Source of the DNA: Centrapalus pauciflorus
Lineage: Eukaryota; Streptophyta; Magnoliopsida; Asterales; Asteraceae
Assembly: GCA_020465985.1 (NCBI GenBank)
Contig: JAANYP010001197.1
Span: 340,001 to 404,000 of the forward strand
DNA length: 64,000 nt
Direction: 5' to 3'
The notes under the pieces: generated by a model
The model's database searches: none
What the model was told of the DNA's origin: nothing
The model's input: the letters and a program-made list of their open reading frames with translations, nothing else
Shown here: positions 44,320 through 56,156 of the stretch, piece after piece
How positions within the stretch are numbered: the stretch's first letter is position 1
Layout of the letters: the number at the start of each line of letters is the position of its first letter
Made by a program: the position numbers and the translations under genes

Positions 44320-44852
44320 CACAACTTACAGAGGGATGATTGGTTCATTACTCTACCTTACGACCAGTAGACCGGATATAATGTTATCTACATGTCTTGG
44401 TGCTCGCTTTCAGGCCGACCCAAAAGAATCACACCTTACTGCGGTCAAACGCATATTTCGTTATCTTAAGGGTACACCGGATCTTGGTCTATGGTATCCA
44501 AAGGGAACCAATTTCGATCTTACAGCCTTTTCAGATTCTGATTTGCAGGTTGCAGAGTAGCCAGTAAGAAAGCACATCAGGTGGGATTCAGTTTTTGGGT
44601 GACAGACCAGTGAGTTGGTCTTCCAAAAAGCGTAATTGTGTATCCACATCCACAGCCGAAGCTGAGTATGTAGCAGCCGCAAGCTGTTGCTCTCAGGTGC
44701 TGTGGATGAGAACACAGTTACGTGATTATGGATTTTCACTCACCAACATCCCGATATACTGTGATTCCCGAAGTGCAATTGCCAAGTCTTGCAATCCCGT
44801 GCAGCACTCAAGAACAAAACATATAGACATCAGGTATCAGTTCATTAAAGAC
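44320..44852 (+). pseudogene. RT end and RNase H of D2, right part
   Basis: Continues D2 after composite E: YRGMIGSLLYLTTSRPDIML, VKRIFRYLKGTPDLGLWYPK, then RNase H with FSDSD, a one-base loss near 44550, STAEAEYVAAASCCSQVLW and YCDSRSAIAKSCNPVQHSRT, breaking off at IRYQFIKD where the LTR of Athila L begins (44853). In D1 the protein continues HVEKGTIELYFVGT; in D2 that part should lie beyond the right end of the window. The likely 5-bp target is AAGAC (44848-44852). Confidence 0.85.
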
Positions 44853-46094
44853 TGATCAGTGATATTAATCACTTATGTTCTTGTGTGTTTTTATGGTATT
44901 TTAGTGTGTTAAAGGCAAGAAAATTGGTACTGCTAATGTAAATGGGTTGTTGTAGGTAATTAGCCAAAAAGGAAGTAAAATGATGGCTTGTGGATCTGAG
45001 AAGTAACCGGCGTCCTAGACGCAGAGTCAAACGTCGAGAATATGTGATTCCAGTAGATAAGCGTCCTTGGAACGCCTGATGCAAGGTTGCGGCGTCCTAC
45101 CCAGCGTCCTGGATGCTGGGGTCGACGCTGGTGCGCTAGTTTTTGCGGGAGCAGTGCTTTTGAAGGGGACGGTTACCACAATTGAGAGGCTCGACTGGTG
45201 TTCGTTTTACACACACCGAGAGCCGTTTTTGGAGGCGACCAGAGGGAGAGAACAACAAGAAGGATCAATGATCAAGCATTTGGCAACCAATTCCTTGTGT
45301 TTTACACACTTCTGGTAGTAATTATGTACTTCGTTATACTAATTGTTGGTTGTGTGCAAGTCCAAACTATGTTAGGCAAAATACATCACGGTGTTTGTTC
45401 TTAAGGTTGCATATTATGGCATGAATGAATGTTATGTTAATTTCAATTTCTATTTATTCTTAAGGGGTTGTGGATCATACTTTTGAATAAATGAATGGGT
45501 TGTTAAACAATAGGTGTTGTATGTAACAGTGTATAGTGGCATCATTAGTCATTCTAACTTAAAGTAAGCAAGGGAGACAATTAATTGAATCACATATGTT
45601 GTCTTAAGAACATTGGTTGTGGAAACCAATTCATTTACATGGAAAATGTTATCTTGAATACGTTTGAATGCATGAACTTGAGTGGATGTTGATGGACAGT
45701 TTATATTTATATCATTGGTTGTGCTAACTTATTATGAGAAAGGAAGACAACTAATTGAGTGGTATACGTTGTCTTAAGAGCATCAATTGTGAAGTCTAGT
45801 TCATTCCCATAAAAATTGTATCTTTAACAATCTGAATTTCCATAATATGTACGACAAGAGACCAAACACCTATTCACCTTAAGTGAAACTCTATAATTCA
45901 ACTCTTCCGTGTTAAGCCGAAATAGTAGCAATCAATAGTAGTTAATTAATTCAAAGCAAATGATTACAATTTCAATTCAAACAGTCTCAAAAGCTAAATT
46001 AACGACCTGACTTTCCCTGTGGATTCGATCCCACTTACCCTATCTATATAGTGTGTTTGGGTTATTTTTGGTACTCATACGACTGGGTCTATCA
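44853..46094 (+). repeat. 5' LTR of L (1242 bp)
   Basis: It starts TGATCAGTGATATTAATC, identical with the 3' LTR start at 57294, and ends CTATCA three bases before the primer site. The region 45005-45140 is rich in GGCGTCC, AGCGTCC and GACGC words, also abundant upstream of the accessory gene. Small ORFs in it are chance. Confidence 0.9.
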
Positions 46095-46097
46095 AAA

Positions 46098-46115
46098 TGG
46101 CACCGTTGCCGGGGA
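46098..46115 (+). other. Primer binding site of L
   Basis: TGGCACCGTTGCCGGGGA fits the tRNA-Asp type primer site of Athila elements with one base changed (usual TGGCGCCG). 46116-46292 is untranslated leader. Confidence 0.85.
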
Positions 46116-46292
46116 TTGACAACGCTTGTTAAATTAGTTTTGGGGTAACTGTTTCTGTGAATATTCTTGTTTATAGTACTTAGTTATTTCCTTTTTGTTT
46201 TCTCTTATTTATTTATTTTAGTCATTGTTAGTTAATTGCTTTATTTTACTTAGACATTTTGAAGAGCAAGTTCAGAATCTTCACGTGTTTGT

Positions 46293-47700
46293 GTGTATCT
46301 CAGGTATATGCATACTCGTCACTCTGGGAGAACTTCTCCATTGCAATATGAAACAGAGATAGATAGAATTTCTCGTTCACTGAGAAAGCTACATAAAGGA
46401 TATTGGACTAGTGGTGAACCTGCTGGTGATTCAAGTGCAACGGAGACATCTGATTCAGAAGAGCAATCTGTACATTCAGAGGCATCAGAGAGTGATAGTG
46501 AACCCAACGTACATACGGGGGATGACAGGAGGACTGTGGAGACCCATTACAGGCCAGGTGACCTACCTGACATGTAACCTATTCAGTATCCAAAAGTTGA
46601 GAATGAGCCGGAGATAAAGACACTTGTTTAGCATTATTCCTCAATTTCATGGAACGAAGAGCGAAGAGCCATAAGATCACTTAGCCTAATTTTCAGCTAC
46701 ATGCAAGGCCAATGGAGTACAAAGGCTACCCGTGGATACTCTCAAACTGAGATTGTTCCCTTTTTTATTGAAGGATAAGGCCAAGCATTGGTTCACCTCA
46801 TTACCTGCAAACAGTATCCGTAGCTGGGAGGAGATGAAGAGGACTTTCCTTAATGAGTTTTACTCAATTAGTAAAACCACCAAAAAGAGGAACAGTATTA
46901 CAAGTATCAAATAGAAACCGGGGGAGCAATTCCATGAGGCATTCGAGAGATTGAATGAGATGTTACGAGCATGCCCACATCATGAGGTGCCGAAGTGGAT
47001 GTTGGTGAAAAACTTCTTTGATGGCATTAGTCAGGAGAGTGGGAACATGATCACAGCAGTATCGGGTGGTACATTCTTGGCTAAGGAACATGATGAAGCA
47101 TGAGAGCTACTAGCACAGTTAGCTAAGGGGTCTAAGGTACAAGCTGGGTCAGATACGTCAATTGGAGTCTAAGTTCTAGGAATTGATAATGCATGGAAAA
47201 GAGATGTCACGTCGAATCACGTGTGGAGAGCATACTCATACATCAGAGTTTTGTTTTCATGTACAAGGGGAGCAAGCTGGTGAGATATCTGGATTCCGGC
47301 CACGACAGGATAGGTTTGACCCTCACTCAGAAACTTAGAATCCTAGGTGGAGGCGTCATCCGAACTAACGTTGGAGGGATAACCAGAGGGTCGATGAATA
47401 TGCAAAACCCAGATTTGATCAAGGGAATAGATATCAGCAAAATAGAAACTTCTATGGTGGTACATCATTTGGTACTAAGGAAGAGAAAGAACCAGCAGCC
47501 CAAGAAGCTCCAACGGACTCGAAGATGGATCAACTCATGGACTATCTGAAGCAACAATCGTATGTTCAAACTAATTCGATGGTCAGTCTAGAAAAGCAGA
47601 TGGGGCAGATTGCAGATCAGCTCACGAAAAGAGATGAAGGTAGATTTCCAAGCAATAACCAAGTAAATTCTTCTCATTTCAAGGGTAAAGAGAAGCAAAC
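46293..47700 (+). pseudogene. Gag of L
   Basis: N-terminal part 46293-46577 is acidic and serine-rich (TSDSEEQSVHSEASESDSEP); ATG at 46293 or 46308 could start it. After frame changes the gag core appears at 46732-47170: DTLKLRLFPFLLKDKAKHWF, SLPANSIRSWEEM, FLNEFY, then EQFHEAFERLNEMLRACPHH and MITAVSGGTFLAKEHDEA. The tail (47525-47700) has MVSLEKQMGQIADQLTKRDEG, a block typical of the gag-protease border in Athila elements. No zinc knuckle is readable. At least three stops and three frame changes. Confidence 0.8.
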
Positions 47701-47708
47701 AGTACAAA

Positions 47709-48578
47709 GTGGTTATGTCGGGAGAGGTAGAATTAGAGAATGAGGTTGAAGAGGTAATTGATGATGGGATATCAGTCCCACATTCAGAGTCTGAACGAGA
47801 GGTCAAGTTGAAAAAGAAAGTTCAGTTTGAAGAAGTTGTAGTGGAAAAGGAAGAACAACCAAGGCCTGAACCAACACCTCCATATCCATCAGCGTTAGAG
47901 GGTCCAAGTAGGCCGGTTTTTGGGAAGAAAGGGTCGCAGATAGAGGACCTATGGGAGACGTTCAATCAATTGAAGATCAACATTCCGTTGGTAAAAGCCT
48001 TGCAGCAAGTCCCGGCTTACGCCAAATTTCTGAAGGACTTGTGCACTCAAAAGCGCAAATTCAATACGGCTTTGCCAAAGAAAATCAACCTCACGGAGCA
48101 GGTAAGTGCTGTAGTCTCGAGTTCTCTGCCACCAAAGCTAAAGGACCCAGGTTCACCCCTCATTCAAGTTACTATTGGTGATGTTAGGATTAAGAAAGCA
48201 TTGCTAGATTAAGGAACGAGCGTTAACATACTCCCTGGAAACTTATTCGATCAGCACAAGTTGGGAAGTCTAAAACCCACTGATGTGGTGTTACAGCTAG
48301 CTGATCGATCTACTAAGGTTCAAAGGGGCATGTTAACCGATGTGATTGTAAAAGTTGAAGATTTCTATTATTCGGTGGATTTTCTTGTGTTGGATTCAGA
48401 TCATAGGAGTCGGGACAACCAACCTGCAATCATTTTGGGCAGGCCATTTTTGGCTACTATAAACGCCCAAATAAATTTTAGGACGGCTGCCTTAGACTTA
48501 GCTTTTGGGAATAGAAAGTTGAAGTTGAACGTTTTTAATGTTGTTCCTAACGTTCTTTTGATTCAGAGTGCTATTTGA
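47709..48578 (+). pseudogene. Aspartic protease of L, stop in the active site
   Basis: A Glu/Lys/Pro-rich extension leads to LKINIPLVKALQQVPAYAKF and LPPKLKDPGSPLIQVTIGD, the conserved pre-protease block. The active site reads ALLD-stop-GTSVNILPG: the codon between Asp and Gly is TAA where Leu is expected. QLADRSTKVQRGML and IILGRPFLATINAQINF follow. Apart from that stop (48210-48212) the frame is open for 290 codons. The stop hits the catalytic D-x-G-T/S motif. Confidence 0.85.
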
Positions 48579-50399
48579 TTGACTATATTGATGAGTTAGC
48601 AGGATCCCAAGCACCATTAATGACCACCAGGGATGAATTGGATTATGTGTTGTCATGTCAAGAGCAGGAAGAGGTTGAATGGGGATGGTTAATGAGCTTA
48701 GAGGAGATGGTTGGAGGGACAAAGCAGAATAGGCAGCCTCCATGGTCGTTAAAGTTTGAGAAGTTACCTGAAAATCTTCCTGAGTCAATAAAACCTTCTC
48801 TAGAGCAAGCTCCCACTTTGGAACTTATAGTTATACCCACCCATCTTAAATATGTATTCTTGGGGCCACATGAGAGTTTGCCGGTGATTATAGCTTCAGA
48901 TTTGTCAGAAGTTGAATAGAAAGCTTTAATTGAGGTTTTGGGATGACATAAGGCTGCTATGGGATGGACAATCTCTGATCTTAAGGGGATAAGTCCCACG
49001 ATTTGCATGCATAGAATCATAACCGAGACTGATATTAAACCTTCATGGGATGCAAAACGAAGGCTAAATCCAAATCTGAGAGAAGTGGTGAAAAAGGAGG
49101 TGCTGAAATGGTTGGATGCGGGTATTATTTACCCCATTTCTGACAGCCAATGGGTCAGCCCTACACAGATCGTGCCTAAAAAGTCTGGGGTAACAGTGAT
49201 TAATACCGAAGACTGTCAGATTGCAACTAGGCCAGTAACGGGCTGGAGGGTATGTATAGACTATAGGAAGCTGAATGCGGCCACATCGAAGGACCATTTC
49301 CCTCTACCTTTCATAGACCAGATCGTTGAAAAGTTAGCCTATCAGAAATATTATTGTTTTCTAGATGGTTATTTAGGGTATAATCAGATTCCTATCCACC
49401 CGGACGATCAAGAGAAGACTACGTTTACCTGTCCCTATGGCACATTTGCTTATCGGTGAATGCCATTTTGGTTGTGTAATGCCCCTGCTACTTTTCAGAG
49501 GTGCATGATGGCGATATTCTCGGATATGGTAGGCAGTTCTTTGGAAATCTTTATGGATGACTTCTCCATTTTTGACAAGACGTTTGAAGGTTGTTTATAC
49601 CACTTACAGCAAGTTCTGAAGAGGTACACCGAGACTAATTTGGTGTTGAGCTGGGAGAAAATCCATTTTATGGTCGAAGAAGGAATTGTGCTAGGCCATG
49701 TAGTTTGGAGAAGGTAATGGAGGTGGATAAAGAAAAAATTTAGCTTATATCATCGTTACCACCACCAAGTGTGAAAGGAGTAAGATCATTTTTAGGACAT
49801 GTTGGATATTACAGGCGATTTATTAAGGAATTCAGCACAATCTCCAAGCCACTGTGTAATTTGCTGGTGAAGGATGTGGAGTTTGTATTTGATGATGCAT
49901 GTTTGAAGGCATTTGAGTTGCTGAAAGCGAAGCTTACTGATGCTCCTATTTTGCAGTCACCGGACTGGACAAAGCCGTTTGAAATCATGTGTGACGCAAG
50001 AGACTTTGCGGTGGGAGCAATATTGGGACAAATAGTAGATAAGAAACCAGTGGTGATCTATTACGCCAGCAAGACGTTCTCGGAAGCACAACAAAACTAC
50101 ACTACTACAGAGAAGGAGTTGCTAGCAGTAGTGTATGCATTGGATAAATTTCGTGCTTATGTATGGGGGAAAAAGTGATAGTCTACTCTGATCATAGTGC
50201 TCTGAAGTACCTCCTGAATAAGAAAGATGCTAAGCCCAGGCTGATACGGTGGATTTTGTTGTTACAAGAGTTTGACTTGGAAATTAGAGATAAGAAGGGT
50301 TCTGAGAATGTAGTGGACGATCACTTGTCTAGGCTGCCTACATTGACCCTAAATGTGATTGAAGTGATCAAAGAGTCTTTAACTCTTGTTTGTGTCTAA
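48575..50399 (+). pseudogene. Reverse transcriptase-RNase H of L
   Basis: RT: WVSPTQIVPKKSGVTVI, TGWRVCIDYRKLNAAT, DHFPLPFIDQIVEKLA, FLDGYLGYNQIPIHPDDQEK, a TGA at 49457 after YR, MPFWLCNAPATFQRCMM, and the catalytic FMDDFSIF (about 49551). After a frame change RNase H starts near 49771: FLGHVGYYRRFIKEFS, FEIMCDARDFAVGAILGQ, YASKTFSEAQQNYTTTEKEL; a one-base shift near 50170 leads to YSDHSALKYLLNKKDAKPRL and DHLSRL. Two more stops at 48917 and 48944. All acidic residues of RT and the first two of RNase H are present. Confidence 0.9.
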
Positions 50400-51722
50400 A
50401 TTACCTTGGTTTGCTAACTTGGTTAATTATTTTGTGACAGGTAAGACACTGGTTCATTGGACATCTCAACGGCGGAAGTTTTTTTATGCCCAAACCAAGC
50501 ACTATATCTGGGACGACCCTGATTTATTCAAGATTGGTGTTGATCAGATTGTTAGAAAATGTGTCCCGGAGGCAGACCAACTCGATTTTCTCACTCACTG
50601 CCATAGCTTAGCATGTGGGGGGCACTTTAGTGCTAAGAAAACAGCTCATAAGGTTTTAGAGTGTGGTTTCTTTTGGCCATCCTTGTTCAAGGATGCTTAT
50701 GAGTTGGTCAAATCTTGCCTTAGATGCCAACAGGTTGGGCGGATTTACAAGAGAGATCAAATGCCGATGGTTCCCATTTTAGAAGTAGAAATCTTTGATG
50801 TTTGGGGAATAGACTTCATAGGCCCATTTCCTATTTCTTTTGGATTTGAATACATTTTAGTGGTCGTAGACTTTGTGTCTAAATGGGTTGAGGCTGAGGC
50901 AACAAGGCATAATGGTAACAAAGTTGTGTGTAAATTTCTAAAAAAGAACATTTTCTAACGACATGGGATTCCCAGAGCTATTATTAGCGATGGAGGAACC
51001 CATTTCATGAATTTTCAGTTTCACACTTTGTTAAAACATTACGGGGTCACTCACCGTGTTGCCACTCCTTACCACCCACAGATGAGTGGTCAAGTTGAGG
51101 TGTCTAATAGGAAGGTTAAAAGGATTTTGGAGAAAACTGTAAAGCCTAGTCGCAAAGATTGGTCCTTAAGGCTAGATGATGCATTGTGGGCTTACAGGAC
51201 TGCATATAAGACCCCTATTGGCATGTCACCGTATAGATTGGTTTATGGGAAACCTTATCATTTACCTGTGGAATTAGAGCATAGGGCTACTTGGGCTATT
51301 CGAAATGCTAACTTTGATATTGCTGATGCATGTAAAATGAGGAAATTTAGTTGGCAGAGCTGGAGGAAATCAGAATGGAAGCCTATGAAAGTGCAAGGCT
51401 CTATAAGGAGAAGACAAAGCAATTCCATGATAAGCACTTGTGGAAGAAAAGTTTTGTGGTTGGTAGTAAAGTTTGGCTTTTCAACTCACGTCTTAAATTG
51501 TTCCCATGTAAGCTAAGGAGTAAGTGGACGGGACCGTATGAAGTTATTCATGTGTACGAGAATGAAGCGGTGGAGATTAAGGATCCTAAACATGGGAACT
51601 CATTTATTGTGAATGGCCACAGGCTTAAGTTCTATGTTGAAAATCCTATCAAGGCTGAAGGTGATCAAGCGACATTGATTGAGGTAGTGGCTCTTGAGGA
51701 GCCGGCTTATTTATCTCTGTAA
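50386..51722 (+). pseudogene. Integrase of L
   Basis: A zinc-binding region (HCHSLACGGHFSAKKTAHKV, then CLRCQQVG) is followed by the catalytic core: VWGIDFIGPFP with the first Asp, IISDGGTHFMNFQF with the second, HPQMSGQVEVSNRKVKRIL with the Glu. A TAA at 50956 interrupts the core. After DALWAYRTAYKTPIGMSPYR and LPVELEHRATWAI the frame shifts near 51350 into the C-terminal part (FVVGSKVWLFNSRLKLFP, SKWTGPYEVIHVY), ending at 51722. A complete DDE triad is visible. Confidence 0.9.
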
Positions 51723-52571
51723 GTAAAGCAGGTACAAATTTTGTGGGTATATTCACTGCAAACCCTCACGAGACTAAACTCGTCAATTCAAGTAATTGGA
51801 TTGTTTAAAGGCTTGCTACACATGCTAAGTGTAGTCGTGTTCCCTACGAAAATGATTGTTCTTAGTTGTGTTAATTTTGTGTTAGGAAAGTGTAGTCAAT
51901 TTCATTCGTGAGGAAATAAGCGGGAGTGTCAGTTATCAAGTGAGCTAGAGAGGTCTCCTGTAAGCATTGGGCAAGTTTGAGTAGCACCGTCCTAGTAGGC
52001 GTCTAAAACGTGAAAATTAATTTCAAAACACTGAGATAGCGTTAGATAGACGCTTATTGGGGGGATTTCGACGCTGAGAAGCCATGTGAGACGCTAGGCT
52101 GGACGCCAAAGCCTGACTTTGAAATGTACATAAGCGAGCGGCGTTCTAGTAACCATCTCTGACGCTGATAATAATTTAAAAGTAGGAATTTAGCGTACAA
52201 GGGACGCTCATCTTGGGTTTCAGACGCTGAAATACCGTTCAAGACGCCAGATCAGACGCCAGGAGACCGCTTTGAAACACCCATAAGTGCACGGCGTCCT
52301 AGTGGGCGTCCTAGATGCTGGGAGTAATTTCAAGACAGAAGGTTAGCGTCCTCCGGACGCTTAAAATGGCACATTGACGCTCCTGCACCGTCTGAGACGC
52401 CAAGGCGGACGCTATCTCACCTGCCCCCGTTTTATACCTTTTTGGCGTCATTCCCGTCGTTTTCACCATCTCTCTTTCATTTCAAACGCTCTCAAACCTT
52501 CTCCGGACGCTGGGCGGTTATTACTTCTTCTCCATCATCCCTTTGCATACTCCTAACTACTCCGTGATCAG
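51723..52571 (+). promoter_or_regulatory. GACGC/GCGTC word array, putative internal promoter and 5' UTR of the L accessory genes
   Basis: Between 51985 and 52515 GACGC occurs 14 times and GCGTC 5 times, as GACGCT, GACGCC, GGCGTCC or AGCGTCC. A TATA-like TTTTATACC (52430-52438) is followed by a CT-rich 5' UTR and by the donor GTGATCAG|GTAATGTTTC (52571/52572), very like the donor of D1 (CCAG|GTAACATTTC). No ORF lies here. Confidence 0.65.
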
Positions 52572-53249
52572 GTAATGTTTCTACTCTCATTCTTGTTTTG
52601 AAAGGTCTCCATCATTCCTTGAGAACTTGGTTGTGGTATATGTTATGATTGAGTGCTTCCTAGTGTCAATATGTCGATTATGTGTGCGTTGAGTTGTATG
52701 CTTCTTATAGACATTCATTTCATGCACATTTCAAGTTTTGGGAAGTTAGGGTTTACATTTTCGAGTTAGGGTTTGTTGTGATAGAGGTAGAGTGCGTGTT
52801 GTGTGTAAAGCTTGATTTACGAGGTTTATGTAGGTTAGTATGTTGTGTTTTGCATACATTGTCATACGGTTATGCATATGTATGTGAGTTATGTGTTGTT
52901 GGTTATCCTAGCCTCTAGGGTTTTCTTGGTTGTTGTTGACACTGGAGTTCAAGAAAGTAAGAAATAAACCCACTCCTCATGTCTAAGTTGGGGAGGAGTT
53001 ACTATCATGTCTGTGAGTGCATAAGGTGAGATGTGTAGTATGGAGGCATTTTCTGTAGATGCTCTTTACGGGGCTTAGTATGCAAGAATCATGTCGGTTA
53101 CTTCAGTTTGGGAAGTGATGTTGTAGATGTGTGTTATATCTGCATTGCATTCCTTATGGTGCATCTACATTATTAACTTAATGGGATGTTAGTGAGACAC
53201 GTCATTTAGTACATCACGCGTAACCTTTGTTTCATACACCCTTCTTTAG
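52572..53249 (+). other. Putative 5' UTR intron of L
   Basis: 678 nt from GTAATG to ACACCCTTCTTTAG, five bases before ATG 53254. It contains a PPT-like TAAGTTGGGGAGG at 52984-52996. Short ORFs in it have no recognisable content. Confidence 0.6.
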
Positions 53250-53253
53250 CATC

Positions 53254-54539
53254 ATGACACGCGCTTCCGCAAAGAAACAGAAGCAAGCCGCAACGACCAG
53301 TGCACGAAAAAGGAGCAGGCAAACGATCTCACCCACGCCATCACCTGTACGTGACCCAAAGCAAGGTGTGGAGGTGTTTGAAGTCAATACTGATTTTAAA
53401 TTCATGCTAGAGAAGAACGTACTATAGGATGAATTTAAAGATTATGGCGTATTCGATTGTTTTGGGAGGTTAGGGTGGTTGGAAGCATTAGATTGGACAA
53501 AGGATGTTGTCTACCCAGACGCATTGAAAGAATTTTGTGACTCAGTGCGGAGAAGGAGAGGAGAACCATTGGCACCCATGATTCTACACGCTTCGGTTGG
53601 AGGACATGATATAGAGCTGTCAGCAGAAAGGATCAAGATGATTTTGGGGTTTGACAACTCGACAGCTAGTGATGGGTCATCTCTGGAACATGAAGTATGG
53701 GATGAAGAAAGTCTTAGGGAGATCCCCCCTCGTGTCTCCTGAAATCTGGCATAATTACTTGTCCACAGTTTTTGAGCTAACCCCGTCCCAAGCTAAGTCG
53801 TACACCGCTGCACGCAAAGACCTCAGGCTGCTGGCCAAAGTTCTCTGGAAACTAGTTCTGTATAATGTTTTGGCACGGAATGCGGACACCACAAGCGTGA
53901 AGGTGAAACAGATTGTGGTTGTTCACGCCCTGCTGACTGGTACACCGTGTATATCACTGAGCCACCTGGTGCTGGCAAACATTTGGGGTTCAGTTCTGTC
54001 TTCAAACCGTACTAAATTAGTTCATGCTAGGATGATCTCTGAGTTGTTAGACCTCATGGGTACCTTGCCACCAAATCCAAGATTTTCAGTCAGTCCAGAC
54101 CGGGAAAAGCACTTTACAAAGCAGTTGTTTAGTTGCACGAGGTTTATACGTGCGGGAGACAGATCCATCATTCGTGATCTCATGAGCGGCTATGAAACGA
54201 CTCTGGATAGGCCAAGGACACCAACTCCATCACCCGAACGTGTTGTGGGCGAAGCTTTATCTACTGTGGGTGCTGCTGATTTAGATGGGGTCAAGAAAAC
54301 GTTGACGGACCTACAAACATTGTTTGTAAGCTCTATAATCAGATGCAGCAAAAGGTTTTGCCCACTTTAGAAGAAACTGGAAAGAAGGTGGATCGCATGT
54401 TTGAAATGGCCAAGCAGTGCAGGACGATGACGGGCCAAAGGAGGACGTGGTTGAGACCGTAGCAAGGATGGCTGGGGACGTGGAAAGGAGCATGAAGGAT
54501 AAAGCTCCGATGCATGATGAGGATGTGGATTTAATTTGA
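53254..54539 (+). pseudogene. First accessory protein of L (about 430 residues)
   Basis: Start MTRASAKKQKQAATTSARKR, basic and Ser/Pro-rich. Then DEFKDYGVFDCFGRLGWLEAL, a domain with ELSAERIKMILGF, and after a frameshift at a C6 run (near 53725) the block LRLLAKVLWKLVLYNVLARN followed by VKQIVVVHALLTGTPCISLS and LVLANIWG. That block resembles what databases call the putative plant transposon protein domain, common in Athila post-pol ORFs. The tail regains its frame after a shift near 54330 and is helical, ending DVDL at 54539. One TAG lies at 53427. No membrane segment or signal peptide, so I would not call it envelope. It is a paralogue of the second accessory protein. Confidence 0.7.
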
Positions 54540-54953
54540 TGGGTTGTAATGGTTACATTTCGTTCGTTTGGTTGTTTTGTGATGCATTCTGTCGTGTGTG
54601 GCATTGAACAAACTTGTCTGTACTACCTACTTTAACTCTCTCCTTCCCTTTCCCTTTCTTTTGAACAAGTTTCTGTTTCTATGTGATGAATCTATGTGAT
54701 GGTTGCCTTGTTTTTTTTTACTTATTTATGCTTGCTTAGTGGTTCGTTATGTGATGAGGACATGACTTTCCTCTAAGTTGGGGAGGGGGTGTCCAATTTT
54801 TTGCTTTGCATGCATGATTGTATGACAGGAAGTTGAGTTTAGCTCTTTAGACGCCTTTGGTCACAAGGTGAATGCAGAGAAAATATGTGTTAATAACTTA
54901 TTAGTTCAACATTTTTTTTCTCTTGTGTTTGTTCACTGTGTAGCAGTTTTAAC
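54540..54953 (+). other. Spacer between the two L accessory genes with PPT copy and splice acceptor
   Basis: It holds a second TAAGTTGGGGAGG (54774-54786) and, just before the next gene, a run of T and C ending CACTGTGTAG|CAG (54943/54946), a strong acceptor. The ATG follows at 54954. No ORF. Confidence 0.65.
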
Positions 54954-56156
54954 ATGTCTGGATCATCGTCTCAAAGGGTAAAAAGCATAGCAAAAAAAAA
55001 AACTACACCAGCACAAGTGATTCATCCTCCAGTCGAATGAGATCCTACCAAGTCTCTTTCCAAGCATGATGAACGCATACGAGCTGAATTGTTCATGGAA
55101 AAGTGGGGAGAGGATACCAAGTACATCTACGAGAAGAAGCTAGACATGGATGAGTTTGGAAACTATGGTGTGGTGGAGTTGTTTAGGGCTTTAGGATGGG
55201 CGAAAGTTTTAGACATGGGGGGAGATTCATTGTACCCGTTTGTAGTTGCAGAATGGATGTCCAACCTGAGGTTAGGAAGAGGAACAGATGATAGTAACTT
55301 CACGTTAATAGGCAGAGTGGGAACTTAAGAGATTAGGATGACAGCAGCAGATGTTAGGGAAATTTTTGAGGTTGATACGGGCTGTATTAGAGATGGAGTG
55401 AGGCAGGACTACGTCTACCGAACTGAGGGGTATTTAGCTGGGACGGGGATGATGTATTCGAAGGTTTGGCAACAGAAAGTGGCAGCAGCATTTGACATTC
55501 AACGAGATCAGGTTTCAAGGTACAAGGAATTCAGAAGGGGTGACTTGCAGCCAATGGCAAAAGTGATTCACAAGGTCTTGATCACCAACGTTCTGCCCAG
55601 ATCTGGAGATTTGAGCAAGGTAAGGCTCAAGGATGTGAGCATCATCCATGCTCTGTTGACTGGAGAGGAGCCTCTGTCTTTTGCTTGGATTGTTATGAAT
55701 GACCTCTGGAATATGTACAACACCCGAGAAAGACGCGTGATCCCTCACATGTGGATGTTGTCCAAGTTTCTCCAGGTGAAGGGAGCCATTACCGAAACCA
55801 CCGCTGCAAAGATTATCAAAGAGAGTAGTTTGTGGATCAAGGTAAACTCAATGAAGGACATAACGTTGAGGGAAGTAGATGAAGGATATGAGATCTATGA
55901 TACCAAGAACAAGAAAGGGGTAGTCACACCATATCCCGATGAAGAGAGAACAGAAAGACAACAAAGTAGAGCTGTTAGAAGAGGTGAAGCAGGTGACTTG
56001 AGTAATATCGGACAGATGTTGACTAACTTGAGTACAGAGATGGCCAGAATGCGAGGTGAGCAAAGAGAGAGGTGGCAGAATCAGGAGAGAATGATGGAGG
56101 AGCAACAGAGGGAAATCAATTGGCTACAATCAGAAGTAGGAGCACAAAGGAGGTAG
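54954..56156 (+). pseudogene. Second accessory protein of L (about 400 residues)
   Basis: Start MSGSSSQRVKSIAKKKTTPA, basic; a TGA at 55038. Then FMEKWGEDTKYIYEKKLDMD, DEFGNYGVVELFRALGWAKVL (matching DEFKDYGVFDCFGRLGWLEAL of the first protein), TAADVREIFEV, and LQPMAKVIHKVLITNVLPRS with VSIIHALLTGEEPLSFAWIV and MNDLWNMY, matching the central block of the first protein. It ends in a coiled coil (TNLSTEMARMRGEQRERW) at 56154. Two stops (55038, 55326), no frameshift seen. The paralogy shows a tandem duplication of the accessory unit. Function unknown. Confidence 0.7.

Noticed and set aside
45067..45404. ORFs in the LTR of L (also 57518-57829)
   Set aside because: They lie in R-U5 and differ between the two LTRs by frame-breaking changes.
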